DNA of 64,000 nt from Hoylesella buccalis ATCC 35310 (GCF_025151385.1 NZ_CP102287.1:1674001-1738000); one strand, 5' to 3'; numbered from the stretch's first letter, positions 9,751-18,439 are shown. Translations and numbers: made by a program. The notes: a model not told the origin generated them from the sequence alone.

Positions 9751-11304
9751 ATGAAAATATCAATAAAAACAGCAATCGGCCTGTTTGTCTCTCTCACGAT
9801 GTTTGCCTCGTGTAAAGATGAGGAGCAGACAATACTCAATGCCGACTTCAGTGCCAGCAAGGTAGAAGTGACAGCGGGTGAGAAAGTAATGTTCAAGGAC
9901 CAGTCGACTGGCAATCCTGCCCGATGGAACTGGGTGTTCGAAGGAGGAACACCAGCCATATCGCAGTTGTTCAGTCCGGAAATCATCTACGAAAAACCTG
10001 GCGTATATACGGTGACTCTCACCGTAGGTCGCTCTGACGACAGCAGCATGGTTGAACGGAAGCAATACATTACCGTGGACTATCCCAAGCAAATGACGGC
10101 CGACTTCACAGCCGACAAGACCGTTGCTATGAATGATGAAATGATTCAGTTCACCGACCTCACTACTGGTTATCCCTCGGCTTGGAAATGGACCTTCATG
10201 TCCGACAAGGGAACAGTGGTGACATCAGCAGAACAAAACCCGCTACTGAAATTCGAGCCTGGGCTCTATACCGTAAAACTGGAGGCAAGCAACCCAAAGG
10301 CTTCCAACTCAATAGAGAAAACTGATTTTCTGAATGTCATCGACAAAAATGCCGTATCAGCTAATTTCACCGCCGACCACAGAATGATAGTGGAGGGCAA
10401 CAGTGTAAAATTCACTGACATTAGCCTCGGAAGGGCAACGCAGTGGAACTGGACCTTTGAGGGAGGAAGTCCGGCAACCTCGTCGGCACAGTCGCCTACT
10501 GTTACCTTCAAGAACGCTGGACGATACAAAGTTCAGCTCACAGCATCGAATGAGGTAAACTCATCAACAGCAACCCAAGAAGGCTATATCGTCGTGCTTC
10601 CAGCCAAGGATCTCGTAGCCTTCTATCCTTTCGATGGTGACGGCAAGGACGTGGGTCCAAACGGCATTCATTCGCAGATTCTGAAGAAGGGTGACAATGT
10701 CAATGTCAATTTCAATGCGCCATCAAGAAAGGAAGGAACGAATTCGGCTGAATTCCAGAACGTGAGCAATGATCGCTATGCCATTCTCTCACTACCTGAC
10801 AATAGTTTACTAAACTTCCAGGCCAAACCAGTTACAACTGCTTTCTGGGTGAAGACTTCCAATAAAACAGCCTCCAAAATGGGTGTATTCCAACAGGGTT
10901 CAGGACCAAACGCAAGTCCGGACGGCAAGAACAAGCAGACCTGGTTCAGATTTCAGAAGGACAGTCCTTATCTGAGATATGTTGTTGAGTACAGCAAAAA
11001 GTCAGGCAACTGGACCGATTACAAGGCTCATCCAATGACAGACGGGCAGTGGCATCATTACGTCTGTGTACACAGTAATGGCAGTACCTATCTCTATATA
11101 GACGGCGTAAAAGTATCTGAGGCACTAAATAAGGGTTTGAAGGAAATCGATGCCAAGCCTTATTACATTGGTGCGATGTATCGTGGAGCAGAAACAAACC
11201 GATTGTTCGAAAACTTCTTAGACGGATGTATTGACGACTATGTCATCTACAGTCGCGCCCTGAGTGCTGCTGAGATAAGGGCCTTATACGATTCTATGAA
11301 ATAA
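9751..11304 (+). CDS. PKD-repeat/LamG surface lipoprotein, probable glycan-binding protein
   Basis: 517-residue lipoprotein (lipobox MFASC, Cys about 21). Three consecutive PKD-type Ig folds occupy about residues 30-115, 118-205 and 206-288. Each carries the W-x-W-x-F-E/M-x-G core (RWNWVFEGGTP, KWTFMSD, QWNWTFEGGSP) and a GxYxVxL strand. A LamG/concanavalin-like domain follows (about 290-515, starting LVAFYPFDGDGKDVGPNG). No catalytic motif is visible. As the last gene of the sialic-acid operon, in the position usually held by surface glycan-binding proteins, it likely extends from the cell surface to bind sialoglycans. Domains are seen; ligand is inferred. A strong terminator follows. Confidence 0.82.
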   Translation: MKISIKTAIGLFVSLTMFASCKDEEQTILNADFSASKVEVTAGEKVMFKDQSTGNPARWNWVFEGGTPAISQLFSPEIIYEKPGVYTVTLTVGRSDDSSMVERKQYITVDYPKQMTADFTADKTVAMNDEMIQFTDLTTGYPSAWKWTFMSDKGTVVTSAEQNPLLKFEPGLYTVKLEASNPKASNSIEKTDFLNVIDKNAVSANFTADHRMIVEGNSVKFTDISLGRATQWNWTFEGGSPATSSAQSPTVTFKNAGRYKVQLTASNEVNSSTATQEGYIVVLPAKDLVAFYPFDGDGKDVGPNGIHSQILKKGDNVNVNFNAPSRKEGTNSAEFQNVSNDRYAILSLPDNSLLNFQAKPVTTAFWVKTSNKTASKMGVFQQGSGPNASPDGKNKQTWFRFQKDSPYLRYVVEYSKKSGNWTDYKAHPMTDGQWHHYVCVHSNGSTYLYIDGVKVSEALNKGLKEIDAKPYYIGAMYRGAETNRLFENFLDGCIDDYVIYSRALSAAEIRALYDSMK

Positions 11305-11358
11305 AGCAAATAGCAAACTGAAAAATAGGCAAATATTTTTTTAGTCAGCCATTACACA

Positions 11359-11395
11359 GGGTATGCCTGCAAACTGTCAGGCATACCCCTTTTTA
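11359..11395 (+). terminator. Rho-independent terminator of the sialic-acid operon
   Basis: Perfect 11-bp stem (GGGTATGCCTG at 11359-11369 with CAGGCATACCC at 11378-11388), an 8-nt loop, then C and a run of five T. It lies 55 bp after the last gene of the locus. Confidence 0.93.
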
Positions 11396-11433
11396 ATGTT
11401 ACGCAGCTTTGTAATTATCCAATATTAACAGCC

Positions 11434-11464
11434 TTTGTATGCTTTTCCATCTTTACTATCTTTG
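11434..11464 (+). promoter_or_regulatory. Bacteroidetes promoter upstream of the IS66 remnant
   Basis: Exact consensus for the Bacteroidetes primary sigma factor: TTTG at 11434-11437, a 19-bp spacer, then TATCTTTG at 11457-11464. It points into the degraded TnpB-like fragment, so it is probably the relict IS promoter or a promoter now reading into junk. Confidence 0.7.
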
Positions 11465-11692
11465 CCTGAAAAACTTATATTTGTACTCAACGAAACAAAT
11501 GTTTTTCGGGGCTGTTGCACTCCTGTAGACATGCGTCAGGGAATTCTTCGCCTGTTCCAATTGGTACGCAGCAATAATTTCAATTCTTCTGATGCTATTG
11601 TCTACGTTTTCTATTATCGATCCCGTAATCGAATCAAGTTGCTTCACTGGGAGCGCTGTGATTTTGTCATCTATCACAAGCAGATGGAATAG
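11435..11692 (+). pseudogene. IS66-family TnpB-like remnant
   Basis: The frame encodes a fragment with the IS66 Orf2 (TnpB) pattern: PVDMRQGILRLFQLV, then RSRNRIKLLHWERCDFVIYHKQME. TnpB is the short accessory protein of IS66 elements. The N-terminus is not convincing and the only transposase sequence after it is the tail end of TnpC, so this is part of a decayed element. Confidence 0.72.
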
Positions 11693-11741
11693 GACTGCTT
11701 GAGTCCTAATATCAAACGAGCGAGAGCTTGATTTTATGAAC

Positions 11742-12053
11742 TTAGCTGGGACGAATTGGCACTCTATATAGAAGGAATAAACCCTATTTGTATATGCAGG
11801 ACGGACGCTTCAACATAGACAACAACCTCATGGAACAGGCCATCAGGCCCATCACGCTTGGAAGAAAAAAAACTACCTGTTCTGCGGTAACAAAGAGGGA
11901 GCAGAGAACTATTCTATCTTCTATACCTTCATGGTGTGTTGCAGGGAAGTAAACATAGAGCCATATAGGTGGAGGAAGGAAGTATTTTCAAAGCCCCTGC
12001 CAGACATGACGGAGGGCGAACTCACGAAAATGCTACCTTCAAACTTCAAATAA
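11742..12053 (+). pseudogene. IS66-family transposase (TnpC) C-terminal remnant, frameshifted
   Basis: Conceptual translation across two frame changes gives the conserved IS66 C-terminus: SWDELALYIEG, then NKPYLYMQDGRFNIDNNL, MEQAIRPITLGRK, then NYLFCGNKEGAENYS through to a stop at 12051-12053. One frame change sits in a run of A (around 11864-11872), the other near 11775. Everything upstream in TnpC (zinc-ribbon and most of the catalytic core) is missing, implying an internal deletion of more than 1 kb between this and the TnpB fragment. Confidence 0.78.
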
Positions 12054-12058
12054 TAAAT

Positions 12059-12090
12059 AACCCTTATATGCTGCCAGACATATAAGGGTT
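12059..12090. terminator. Perfect 12-bp hairpin after the IS66 remnant
   Basis: AACCCTTATATG (12059-12070) pairs perfectly with CATATAAGGGTT (12079-12090) around an 8-nt loop. A T-rich tract follows (atttgtt), so it could act as a terminator. It could equally be an IS end structure. Confidence 0.5.
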
Positions 12091-12275
12091 ATTTGTTAGT
12101 GTGAAAGTTGGCAAATATTGGATTATTACGAAAAACAGAACTGAATGTCCAAAAGCGAATCCTTACAACGTGCCAATCTACACTTTAACAACACTAAAAG
12201 AACGCAGAAGAGAGATATAGAGATAAATTAACAAAAAAACACTACCTACTTATAGGTATTCAAAATAAAAAGATG

Positions 12276-12283
12276 TATCTTTG
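12276..12283 (+). promoter_or_regulatory. -7 promoter element of the ferredoxin gene
   Basis: TATCTTTG fits the Bacteroidetes TAnnTTTG element and lies 71 bp before the ferredoxin start. No clear -33 TTTG is visible at the right spacing. Confidence 0.55.
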
Positions 12284-12354
12284 CATGGTTAAAAGTAGGT
12301 ATCTACCAAGACTATTATACAAAAACATTATTGAATACTTAAAAGTTAACATCT

Positions 12355-12525
12355 ATGGCTTACGTAATTGGAAACGATTGTATCGCATGCGGTACATGTA
12401 TCGATGAGTGCCCAGTAGGCGCCATCTCTGAAGGCGACATTTATTCTATTGATCCTGAAGCTTGCACAGAGTGCGGAACTTGTGCAGAGGTATGCCCTAA
12501 CGAGGCTATTTCTCTTCCGGAATAA
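12355..12525 (+). CDS. 2[4Fe-4S] bacterial-type ferredoxin, 56 residues
   Basis: Small cytosolic electron carrier. The 56-residue protein starts MAYVIGNDCIACGTCIDECP and carries two clusters of the form CxxCxxCxxxCP: C9, C12, C15, C19 and C37, C40, C43, C47. This matches clostridial-type ferredoxins such as those partnering pyruvate:ferredoxin oxidoreductase. It is a stand-alone gene with its own -7 element 71 bp upstream and a strong terminator downstream. Immediate neighbours are an IS66 remnant and a TPR gene on the opposite strand, so its redox partner is not shown by context. Confidence 0.95.
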   Translation: MAYVIGNDCIACGTCIDECPVGAISEGDIYSIDPEACTECGTCAEVCPNEAISLPE

Positions 12526-12612
12526 AAACATGGAATGAACGAAAGTCACAACCCGGTGACACATGAAAGGTAAATCTGAAAAAGATTGAACAACTCACTA
12601 GGGTTGAAAGTT

Positions 12613-12647
12613 TAAGAGGCTGTTTTGCAAGTCAAAACAGCCTCTTA
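12613..12647 (+). terminator. Terminator of the ferredoxin gene
   Basis: Perfect 15-bp stem (TAAGAGGCTGTTTTG at 12613-12627 with its complement at 12633-12647), a 5-nt loop, and T-rich sequence afterwards. It lies 88 bp after the ferredoxin stop. Confidence 0.8.
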
Positions 12648-12807
12648 TTATTTGATGTTTCCTGTACTAGGTCTGTATTTTGAATAAACTAATGTTGGAT
12701 GGTTACCAAGTAACAGTTATTTGCTACCAGACACATAAGGATTATTTGTATTGTCAAAGGCGGCAAATATTGGATGATCACAATAAACTAATAATGGAGC
12801 ATCCAAA

Positions 12808-12838
12808 CAAAAAGAGGATGAAATGTGATTTCACCCTC
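12808..12838 (-). terminator. Terminator of the TPR gene (minus strand)
   Basis: Read on the minus strand: GAGGGTGAAAT, 3-nt loop, ATTTCATCCTC (one G-U pair), then TTTTTG. It starts 26 bp after the TPR gene stop. Confidence 0.82.
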
Positions 12839-12863
12839 CTTAACTTATTCGTTTATTTATTGA

Positions 12864-14279
12864 TTATTTCATATTCAAAGCTTGCTTGGCTGTTTCGTTC
12901 TCTGGATCCAACTCCAAAACTTTCTTCCAATAGCTGTCAGCTGTTGTTTTGTCGTCCTTAAGCAAGTGGTAGTAACCCAAGTATCTGTAAGCCTCGATTA
13001 AACGAGTATTATCCACATTATCACGATCAGTCTTTTGGCTCAAAGAGCTGGCCAGTGCCTCATAGAATGGTTTGGCCAATCCTTCCTTTGTTTCGGGATC
13101 CAGATTAGAATTTACACGTGCACGCAAGAAATTAGCGAAATCGATGTTGGCTGGGAATTTCTCACCCAACTGCTTGTACACCTCATCTGCTTTCAGATAG
13201 GTAGCTTTCTGTTCTTCGCCTGTCTGACTTGCTGCCATGGTGGTGTAGATTGAGCCTAGTCCTGCCAAATCTGTTGCAGTAGGTTCTTTAACATTAATCA
13301 GATATTCTTCGTAATAAGTAATGGCATTGGCATAGTCGCCCTTAGCCAAATAAGCATCAGAGAGACTTTTCTTGTTGCTGTTGGCCAAGTCCTTATTATC
13401 AGCATTGGCGTTCATGGCTTTCTTGAACATATCAATGGCGTTGTCATTCTGCTTATTGGCTAGATATGCCTGACCATAATAAGTATAGTCGTATCCAGAA
13501 ATCTTCGCACTATCAGAAGCATTGAAAAGGCGGTCAGCATATTTCAGGGCCTCTTCAACTTTACCTTCGTCAGTGTAGTTATAGAATGCCAGACGGTTCC
13601 AAGCTGCGTTGCGTGGATTCTTATTGAGTCCATAAAGCGCCATATCCAAACTCTTCTGACGCTTCTGCGACAGGTAACCTGCCATGGCATAATTGGTGAT
13701 ATCTACATCTTCGAGCTTGCTCTTGTCTACTTTCTCGTACGCTTGCATACTCTTGTCAAGCATATTGGAGTTGTAATAAATTCGACCAGCGAGCGCATCA
13801 ACCGCTATATCTGGACGCTGTGCACGAAGCTCATTGAGATTTGCTACAGCCTCTTCGGGGCTACGACCACGGAGGATATTGGCATACTTGAAGTAGGCAT
13901 CTGGGTTTTTGGGATCAAAATATTTGGCCTGCTGATACCATCCTGCTGCGGCACCGCCATCGTCTTTGGCTACTTCAACATCACCAGCCAAAATGTAAGC
14001 AGGAGCATATTTCTTATCACGAGCCATGGCCAATTCAGCAAATTTCATTGCTAATTCCGTATTTTTCTGATCCAAGAAAGCATGGCCAATGCCCACTAAT
14101 ACTGCTGGGTTCTTTTTGTTTGCTTTCACAATATCCTTCAACGCCTTTTCGACAGTCTGAGGACTTGTTGACTTGATAATCTGAGTCGCTTGTTTGATGG
14201 CTACATCATTCTGCGCCATTGATGGAGCTGAAAAACCTAGTAACAAGGCTCCAATCAGTAAATATTTAATTGCTTTCAT
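12864..14279 (-). CDS. TPR-repeat periplasmic protein
   Basis: 471-residue exported protein with a clear signal peptide (MKAIKYLLIGALLLGFSAPSMAQ). The rest is alpha-helical tetratricopeptide repeats, for example AGWYQQAKYFDPKNPDAYFKYANI, with the last repeat DSYWKKVLELDPENETAKQ near the C-terminus. TPR proteins scaffold other proteins and no enzymatic motif is seen. It lies downstream of exbB-exbD-exbD-tonB and the PstS-like gene on the same strand, so a role tied to the cell envelope or TonB machinery is plausible. A -7 element in the 84-bp gap suggests it can also be transcribed on its own. Confidence 0.85.
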   Translation of the reverse strand: MKAIKYLLIGALLLGFSAPSMAQNDVAIKQATQIIKSTSPQTVEKALKDIVKANKKNPAVLVGIGHAFLDQKNTELAMKFAELAMARDKKYAPAYILAGDVEVAKDDGGAAAGWYQQAKYFDPKNPDAYFKYANILRGRSPEEAVANLNELRAQRPDIAVDALAGRIYYNSNMLDKSMQAYEKVDKSKLEDVDITNYAMAGYLSQKRQKSLDMALYGLNKNPRNAAWNRLAFYNYTDEGKVEEALKYADRLFNASDSAKISGYDYTYYGQAYLANKQNDNAIDMFKKAMNANADNKDLANSNKKSLSDAYLAKGDYANAITYYEEYLINVKEPTATDLAGLGSIYTTMAASQTGEEQKATYLKADEVYKQLGEKFPANIDFANFLRARVNSNLDPETKEGLAKPFYEALASSLSQKTDRDNVDNTRLIEAYRYLGYYHLLKDDKTTADSYWKKVLELDPENETAKQALNMK

Positions 14280-14350
14280 AATCTTCTACTTTCTTTGGTT
14301 TTGTTGATAATTCAACGCTCCTCACGTTTTGTTTGTCAGTATTTTCGTGC

Positions 14351-14358
14351 CAAAAGTA
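14351..14358 (-). promoter_or_regulatory. -7 promoter element of the TPR gene
   Basis: On the minus strand TACTTTTG matches TAnnTTTG, 72 bp before the TPR start and just downstream of the PstS-like gene stop. Confidence 0.5.
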
Positions 14359-14363
14359 CATTT

Positions 14364-15326
14364 TTATTCTGAAACACGGACGTTTCGTATAGTTAAATTT
14401 CCATAAGCGGGCAGCAAGCCTGACCTTAGAATTATTTTCTGGCCCTTGTCTTGCGAGATAATAAAATTGGAAAATCCTGTGGGTAGGCCCATGTGAGTAT
14501 CATTCAATAGAATGTATAAAGTACGCACCAAAGGATAATTAGCATTGTAGAAGTAATACTGATAAGGCTTCCAACTGTTTTGCACATTGGCCACCGGAAT
14601 TGAAGAAACAGCCATCGGCCGTATTTCTTTCTTGAAAGTAAGGTTGGTGCTATCTCGCTTATCATTGAGCCAATTGCTTCCAATAATGCCAATGGCGCCC
14701 TTGTTTTCTTCTACATATTTAATAACCTCTTCTGTCTTTTTAACTGCGGCTACATTTTTATTCGCGATAGGCTTTCCTCCGAGGATGGAATCTTCAACGT
14801 AATGCACGGCAGAAGAGTTAGGATTGTCAAATACTACCGTGATGTCTCCAATCTTGGAATGAGGATAGATTTGACTCCATTTAGTGATTTCTCCGTTAAA
14901 TATTTTTCTTATATTGTCAACACTGATACAAGAATCTGTGTTGTTTATATTCTGAACCAAAGCAAGTCCATCATAAGCGAACTTGATAGAGCGAGGGAAC
15001 TGTTTGCTAGCTTTCAAACTTTCCAGCTCGTCTTTTGTAAAATCACGCGACGTTATTGCCATAAACACTTCTCCCTTGAGAAGTTTGTTAATGGCATCTG
15101 ACTCGTTCGTATAGATTGGAGTCAGCTTAGCCTCTGGATAAGTAAACTCGAAGAGCTCGCGCTCCTCTTCGATAACAGGACTAAAACTTTCGTCAGAAGC
15201 AAAAGTTATTGCTCCTGACGAATAAGTATCTGTTCTGCCATCTTTTGACTTCTTGTTTTGGCAAGAAGCCAAAAGAGAAGCAGAGAGTATTAATCCTACG
15301 ATGATGTAAGATAATTTACAATTCAT
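14364..15326 (-). CDS. PstS-like substrate-binding lipoprotein
   Basis: 320-residue lipoprotein (lipobox LLASC, Cys about 21) of the phosphate-binding/PBP-like family. Family features are the start GAITFASDESFSPVIEEE, IVFDNPNSSAVHYVEDSI-type ligand-loop sequence (VVFDNPNSSAVHYV), and the Asn/Trp-rich GIIGSNWLND segment. No pst permease or ATPase genes are nearby; instead it is 1 bp from tonB and in the same operon as exbB and exbD. This association with the TonB system is one I have seen described for Bacteroidetes, so it may be an auxiliary envelope component and not a phosphate-uptake protein. That reading is inference. Confidence 0.82.
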   Translation of the reverse strand: MNCKLSYIIVGLILSASLLASCQNKKSKDGRTDTYSSGAITFASDESFSPVIEEERELFEFTYPEAKLTPIYTNESDAINKLLKGEVFMAITSRDFTKDELESLKASKQFPRSIKFAYDGLALVQNINNTDSCISVDNIRKIFNGEITKWSQIYPHSKIGDITVVFDNPNSSAVHYVEDSILGGKPIANKNVAAVKKTEEVIKYVEENKGAIGIIGSNWLNDKRDSTNLTFKKEIRPMAVSSIPVANVQNSWKPYQYYFYNANYPLVRTLYILLNDTHMGLPTGFSNFIISQDKGQKIILRSGLLPAYGNLTIRNVRVSE

Positions 15327-15327
15327 A

Positions 15328-16164
15328 TTATTGCAATTTGAACGAAACAGGCACGTTGTATTTCACACGTACGGCTGAGCCATTTTGCTTACCAGGAATC
15401 CAACTAGGCATGCTCTTTACAACACGAGCTGCTTCCTTATCCAATGAAGGGTCTACTGAACGAACTACTTTAACGTCAGTGATATGTCCATCTTTCTCTA
15501 CAACGAAAGAAACAACCACACGTCCCTGCACACCATTTTCTTGTGCCACTACAGGATACTTAACGTTTTCGCTCAAATACTTCATCAAGGCAGAAGGACC
15601 ACCAGGGAATGATGGCATCTGCTCAACGACATCGAATACCTTGTTCTCAACTTCCGGTTTTGGCTCTGGCTGAGCCACTGCTTCTTTAAGTTTCAATACT
15701 TCACCACCCTTGTCGTCATTACCTTTTACGTCAATGGCGCCGATGGCGGTTTTCGTATTCATCAATTCGTCTTGAGTTTTCAATTCTTCTTCAGGTTTCA
15801 CCTCGTTGTCTTTCTTGATGACAGGTGCGGTAAACTTGATAGAACTCTTTACTCGCTCAACAACCTTTTCAGGTTCAACTTGAATTTTCTTTTGTTGTTT
15901 TACTTCGGCCTTTTTCTTAGGCTGTTCCAACTTAGAAAGTTCAACTACCTCTGTCATGGCTGCTCTCTTTCTGGCTTCTGCGTCAGCGGCTTTCTTTAAA
16001 GAAAGACCGATTTGACACAACAACACTAATGCGACTACAGCAATGATAGAGATAACATTTCTCTTACCAGTACCTTTCCTTAGCTGATAGGCACCGTAAG
16101 CCTGGTTACGACCGGCAAAAACGAGGTCGGTCCATTCACCAGAGATCAAATCAATTTTTGACAT
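15328..16164 (-). CDS. tonB: TonB energy-transducing protein
   Basis: 278-residue inner-membrane protein that transmits proton-motive force to outer-membrane receptors such as the SusC proteins in this window. One N-terminal transmembrane helix (about residues 36-56, VISIIAVVALVLLCQIGLSL) is followed by a Lys/Glu/Pro-rich periplasmic linker (about 75-185) and the TonB C-terminal domain. That domain starts around PSFPGGPSALMKYLSENVKYP and contains GVQGRVVVSFVVEKDG and SMPSWIPGKQNG. It sits immediately after two exbD genes and exbB. Confidence 0.95.
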   Translation of the reverse strand: MSKIDLISGEWTDLVFAGRNQAYGAYQLRKGTGKRNVISIIAVVALVLLCQIGLSLKKAADAEARKRAAMTEVVELSKLEQPKKKAEVKQQKKIQVEPEKVVERVKSSIKFTAPVIKKDNEVKPEEELKTQDELMNTKTAIGAIDVKGNDDKGGEVLKLKEAVAQPEPKPEVENKVFDVVEQMPSFPGGPSALMKYLSENVKYPVVAQENGVQGRVVVSFVVEKDGHITDVKVVRSVDPSLDKEAARVVKSMPSWIPGKQNGSAVRVKYNVPVSFKLQ

Positions 16165-16199
16165 TGTTTCTCTTTTTTAATAGTTAATACTTTGTTCTC

Positions 16200-16838
16200 T
16201 TACTCAACGCCCTTTGCTTTCAACAACTTTTCGTCGTCAGGGGAAATCTTGTCGAGAACGTATTTAGCTATGCTGCAAATCTGCATCTCGTCGAGAGCAT
16301 CAATAACATTCTGTGCTAACGCTTTATCCGTTGCCTTAATAATGACCGTCATTGTCTGAATCTTCTGACCACCAATTTCACCGGCTTTGATTTTAGACAA
16401 TTCCGCCTTATATACGGAGTCGGGCATTTGATCTTTCTTCTGGTCAAGCTCGGCCTTGGCCTTCATCACCTGTAGCACGGGTTGTGTGTTGTCCTCGGTC
16501 ACGTGCTGCATAAAGACCTTGCGGATTCCATCTTTACCCCAAGTAGTTTCCTTGAGGGTTGAAGGATCGTCGTACTTAGGCAAACCTGCCGTGTAGAAGA
16601 TCTTGTTGTTTCCAGCCACATAAACGGTAATCGTATATGAAGCCTTTGTTACCGACTTGTCTTGATCAGTAATGTTCTTATCGTTACTAGGCATACTCAA
16701 CTCCATCGTTTGTGGTTTGGCCAATGAAGTACAGAGCATGAAGAAAGTAATAAGAAGCATCATCATATCCACCATAGGCGTAAAGTCTACGCGAACATTG
16801 ATTTTCTTCTGCTTACTTGTATCTTTTGATTTTGCCAT
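16200..16838 (-). CDS. exbD: ExbD-family biopolymer transport protein (second copy)
   Basis: 212-residue inner-membrane component of the TonB motor. An N-terminal cytoplasmic tail is followed by one transmembrane helix with the conserved proton-relay aspartate (VDFTPMVDMMMLLITFFML) and a periplasmic domain. It is longer than the enterobacterial ExbD (about 140) because of an insertion in the periplasmic part, which is usual for Bacteroidetes. It lies 2 bp downstream of the first exbD, so both are made from one message; the two may form a heteromer. Confidence 0.92.
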   Translation of the reverse strand: MAKSKDTSKQKKINVRVDFTPMVDMMMLLITFFMLCTSLAKPQTMELSMPSNDKNITDQDKSVTKASYTITVYVAGNNKIFYTAGLPKYDDPSTLKETTWGKDGIRKVFMQHVTEDNTQPVLQVMKAKAELDQKKDQMPDSVYKAELSKIKAGEIGGQKIQTMTVIIKATDKALAQNVIDALDEMQICSIAKYVLDKISPDDEKLLKAKGVE

Positions 16839-16840
16839 AC

Positions 16841-17461
16841 TTATTTATCCTCCCCCGTTTTTAATGTAGTGATAAGGTAATAACGGTTCTGATTCATATC
16901 CTGAAGTTCAGACATCACCTTCTTCATATTAGCATAGGGTGTCTTCGCATCAACCTTGATAGCTATCTTAATGTCTTCATTGACATTCAATGCTTCGGTC
17001 ACCCAGTGTTGGAATTCGCTCTTTCCACCATCAATAGAATCCAAAGGAACGCCAGCTTCAGCGCTGGTAATTACCTCTGTCATCTTCTCAGTAGGCAAAC
17101 CCAAGTAGCCTTTCAAGTTGTCCAAAGGAACGCCCCACATTGGGTCGGTCTGGAACTTCTTCATTTCAGTATCTGTCAGTCCGAGGCTGCCTGTCTCATT
17201 CATTCCTTGGATGAGCGAAAGCAAGTCGTTCTGATTATCCATACTCATAAACACCCTGCCCTTGTCATTGACAAGAATGTTTAGCACGTCGTTTTCTGGA
17301 ACCTTGATCTCAGAGACAGACGATGGCTGGTTTACTTTCACTGGCTCGTTCTTAACGAATGTTGAGGTCAACATAAAGAACGTCAGCAACAGCACCATCA
17401 CGTCCGACATAGGAGTCATGTCGATCCAGATGTCATGTTTCTTAATTTTTAACTTACCCAT
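16841..17461 (-). CDS. exbD: ExbD-family biopolymer transport protein (first copy)
   Basis: 206-residue ExbD homologue with the membrane-embedded aspartate in WIDMTPMSDVMVLLLTFFML and a periplasmic domain ending NRYYLITTLKTGEDK. It is clearly paralogous to the next gene, although only the transmembrane region is highly similar. Together with ExbB it forms the proton channel that energises TonB. It is 31 bp downstream of exbB. Confidence 0.92.
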   Translation of the reverse strand: MGKLKIKKHDIWIDMTPMSDVMVLLLTFFMLTSTFVKNEPVKVNQPSSVSEIKVPENDVLNILVNDKGRVFMSMDNQNDLLSLIQGMNETGSLGLTDTEMKKFQTDPMWGVPLDNLKGYLGLPTEKMTEVITSAEAGVPLDSIDGGKSEFQHWVTEALNVNEDIKIAIKVDAKTPYANMKKVMSELQDMNQNRYYLITTLKTGEDK

Positions 17462-17492
17462 AACTGAATAATTTTAAAAGGGTTAGCTAAAA

Positions 17493-18314
17493 TTAAGCTT
17501 CTGGATGCTTTTCTTCGAATGTGTGAGCGATTGTGTAACCAATCTCGTCCATTGCAAATGTTAACTTGTCAATCTTGTTGGTGAAGTAGTTGTAAGAAAC
17601 TACAGAGAACCAAGATGTAGCAATACCAGAAGCTGTATTAACCAAGGCCTCAGAAATACCAGTAGAAAGTGCCATAGAGTCAGCACCACCACCAGCTGCC
17701 AAAGCTGCGAACGAACGAATCATACCAAGCACGGTACCGAACAAAGCAGTAAGTGTACCCAATGTTACGATCGTAGCGATAATCGGCAAGTTCATCGTCA
17801 TGGTAGGCATTTCAAGTGCGGTAGCCTCATCATGTGAGTTCTGAATGGTAGCCACTTTCTCCTTCAACTTGATATTTGTTGTTTCCATCTCTCTGTAAGA
17901 CTTCAAGTCAGCTAATACCACGTTAGCTACAGAACCACCCTGCTTGTGGCAAAGCTCTTCTGCCTTGGCGATGTCACCATTTCTCAGAGCTGCCTTTACG
18001 TTTTCTGTGAATTTGGTCACGCTACCCTTACCTGAGCAAGCGCTGATAGCAATCCAACGCTCAACAGACATTGCAATTACGGTACACAACAAACCAAAGA
18101 TAATAGGTACAACCCATCCACCTTTGTAAACGGTACCCAGCATATTCAAAGGATGACCTTCACGATCGCCGTTAGCGAAGTTGGCAGGATCACCAAGAAT
18201 AAAGTTGTAGAATCCCCATCCTACAATGAATGCCAAGATAATGATAATGAACGCATGTCTAACGCCCTGAAAGCCCTTAGACTTCTTTTGAGGGGCTGCT
18301 TTTGTTGTTGCCAT
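17493..18314 (-). CDS. exbB: ExbB/MotA/TolQ-family proton channel
   Basis: 273-residue inner-membrane protein, first gene of the exbB-exbD-exbD-tonB operon. It has an N-terminal hydrophobic helix (HAFIIIILAFIVGWGFYNFIL), a second segment around VVPIIFGLLCTVIAMSVERW, a cytoplasmic loop, and two C-terminal helices including PIIATIVTLGTLTALFGTVLG, the MotA/TolQ/ExbB core. It supplies energy for all TonB-dependent receptors, including those encoded elsewhere in this window. Confidence 0.93.
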   Translation of the reverse strand: MATTKAAPQKKSKGFQGVRHAFIIIILAFIVGWGFYNFILGDPANFANGDREGHPLNMLGTVYKGGWVVPIIFGLLCTVIAMSVERWIAISACSGKGSVTKFTENVKAALRNGDIAKAEELCHKQGGSVANVVLADLKSYREMETTNIKLKEKVATIQNSHDEATALEMPTMTMNLPIIATIVTLGTLTALFGTVLGMIRSFAALAAGGGADSMALSTGISEALVNTASGIATSWFSVVSYNYFTNKIDKLTFAMDEIGYTIAHTFEEKHPEA

Positions 18315-18431
18315 AATTTAATAATTTTAATTTTTGGTTATTAATAATTTAAGTTGTTAATATGCTTAATCGTTTTTCAAGATTCTCACTATTCTGATTT
18401 CAAAAAGGAGAATTTTTTGGGTTTAACATCG

Positions 18432-18439
18432 CAAAGATA
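18432..18439 (-). promoter_or_regulatory. -7 promoter element of the exbB operon
   Basis: On the minus strand TATCTTTG, an exact TAnnTTTG match, 118 bp before the exbB start. The -33 box is not obvious. Confidence 0.6.

Larger units (their letters stand above)
12526..12863. other. Gene-free gap between ferredoxin and TPR gene
   Basis: Contains the ferredoxin terminator, the minus-strand terminator of the TPR gene and a diverged copy (about 12722-12789) of the sequence at 12069-12137. No coding sequence was recognised. Confidence 0.6.
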
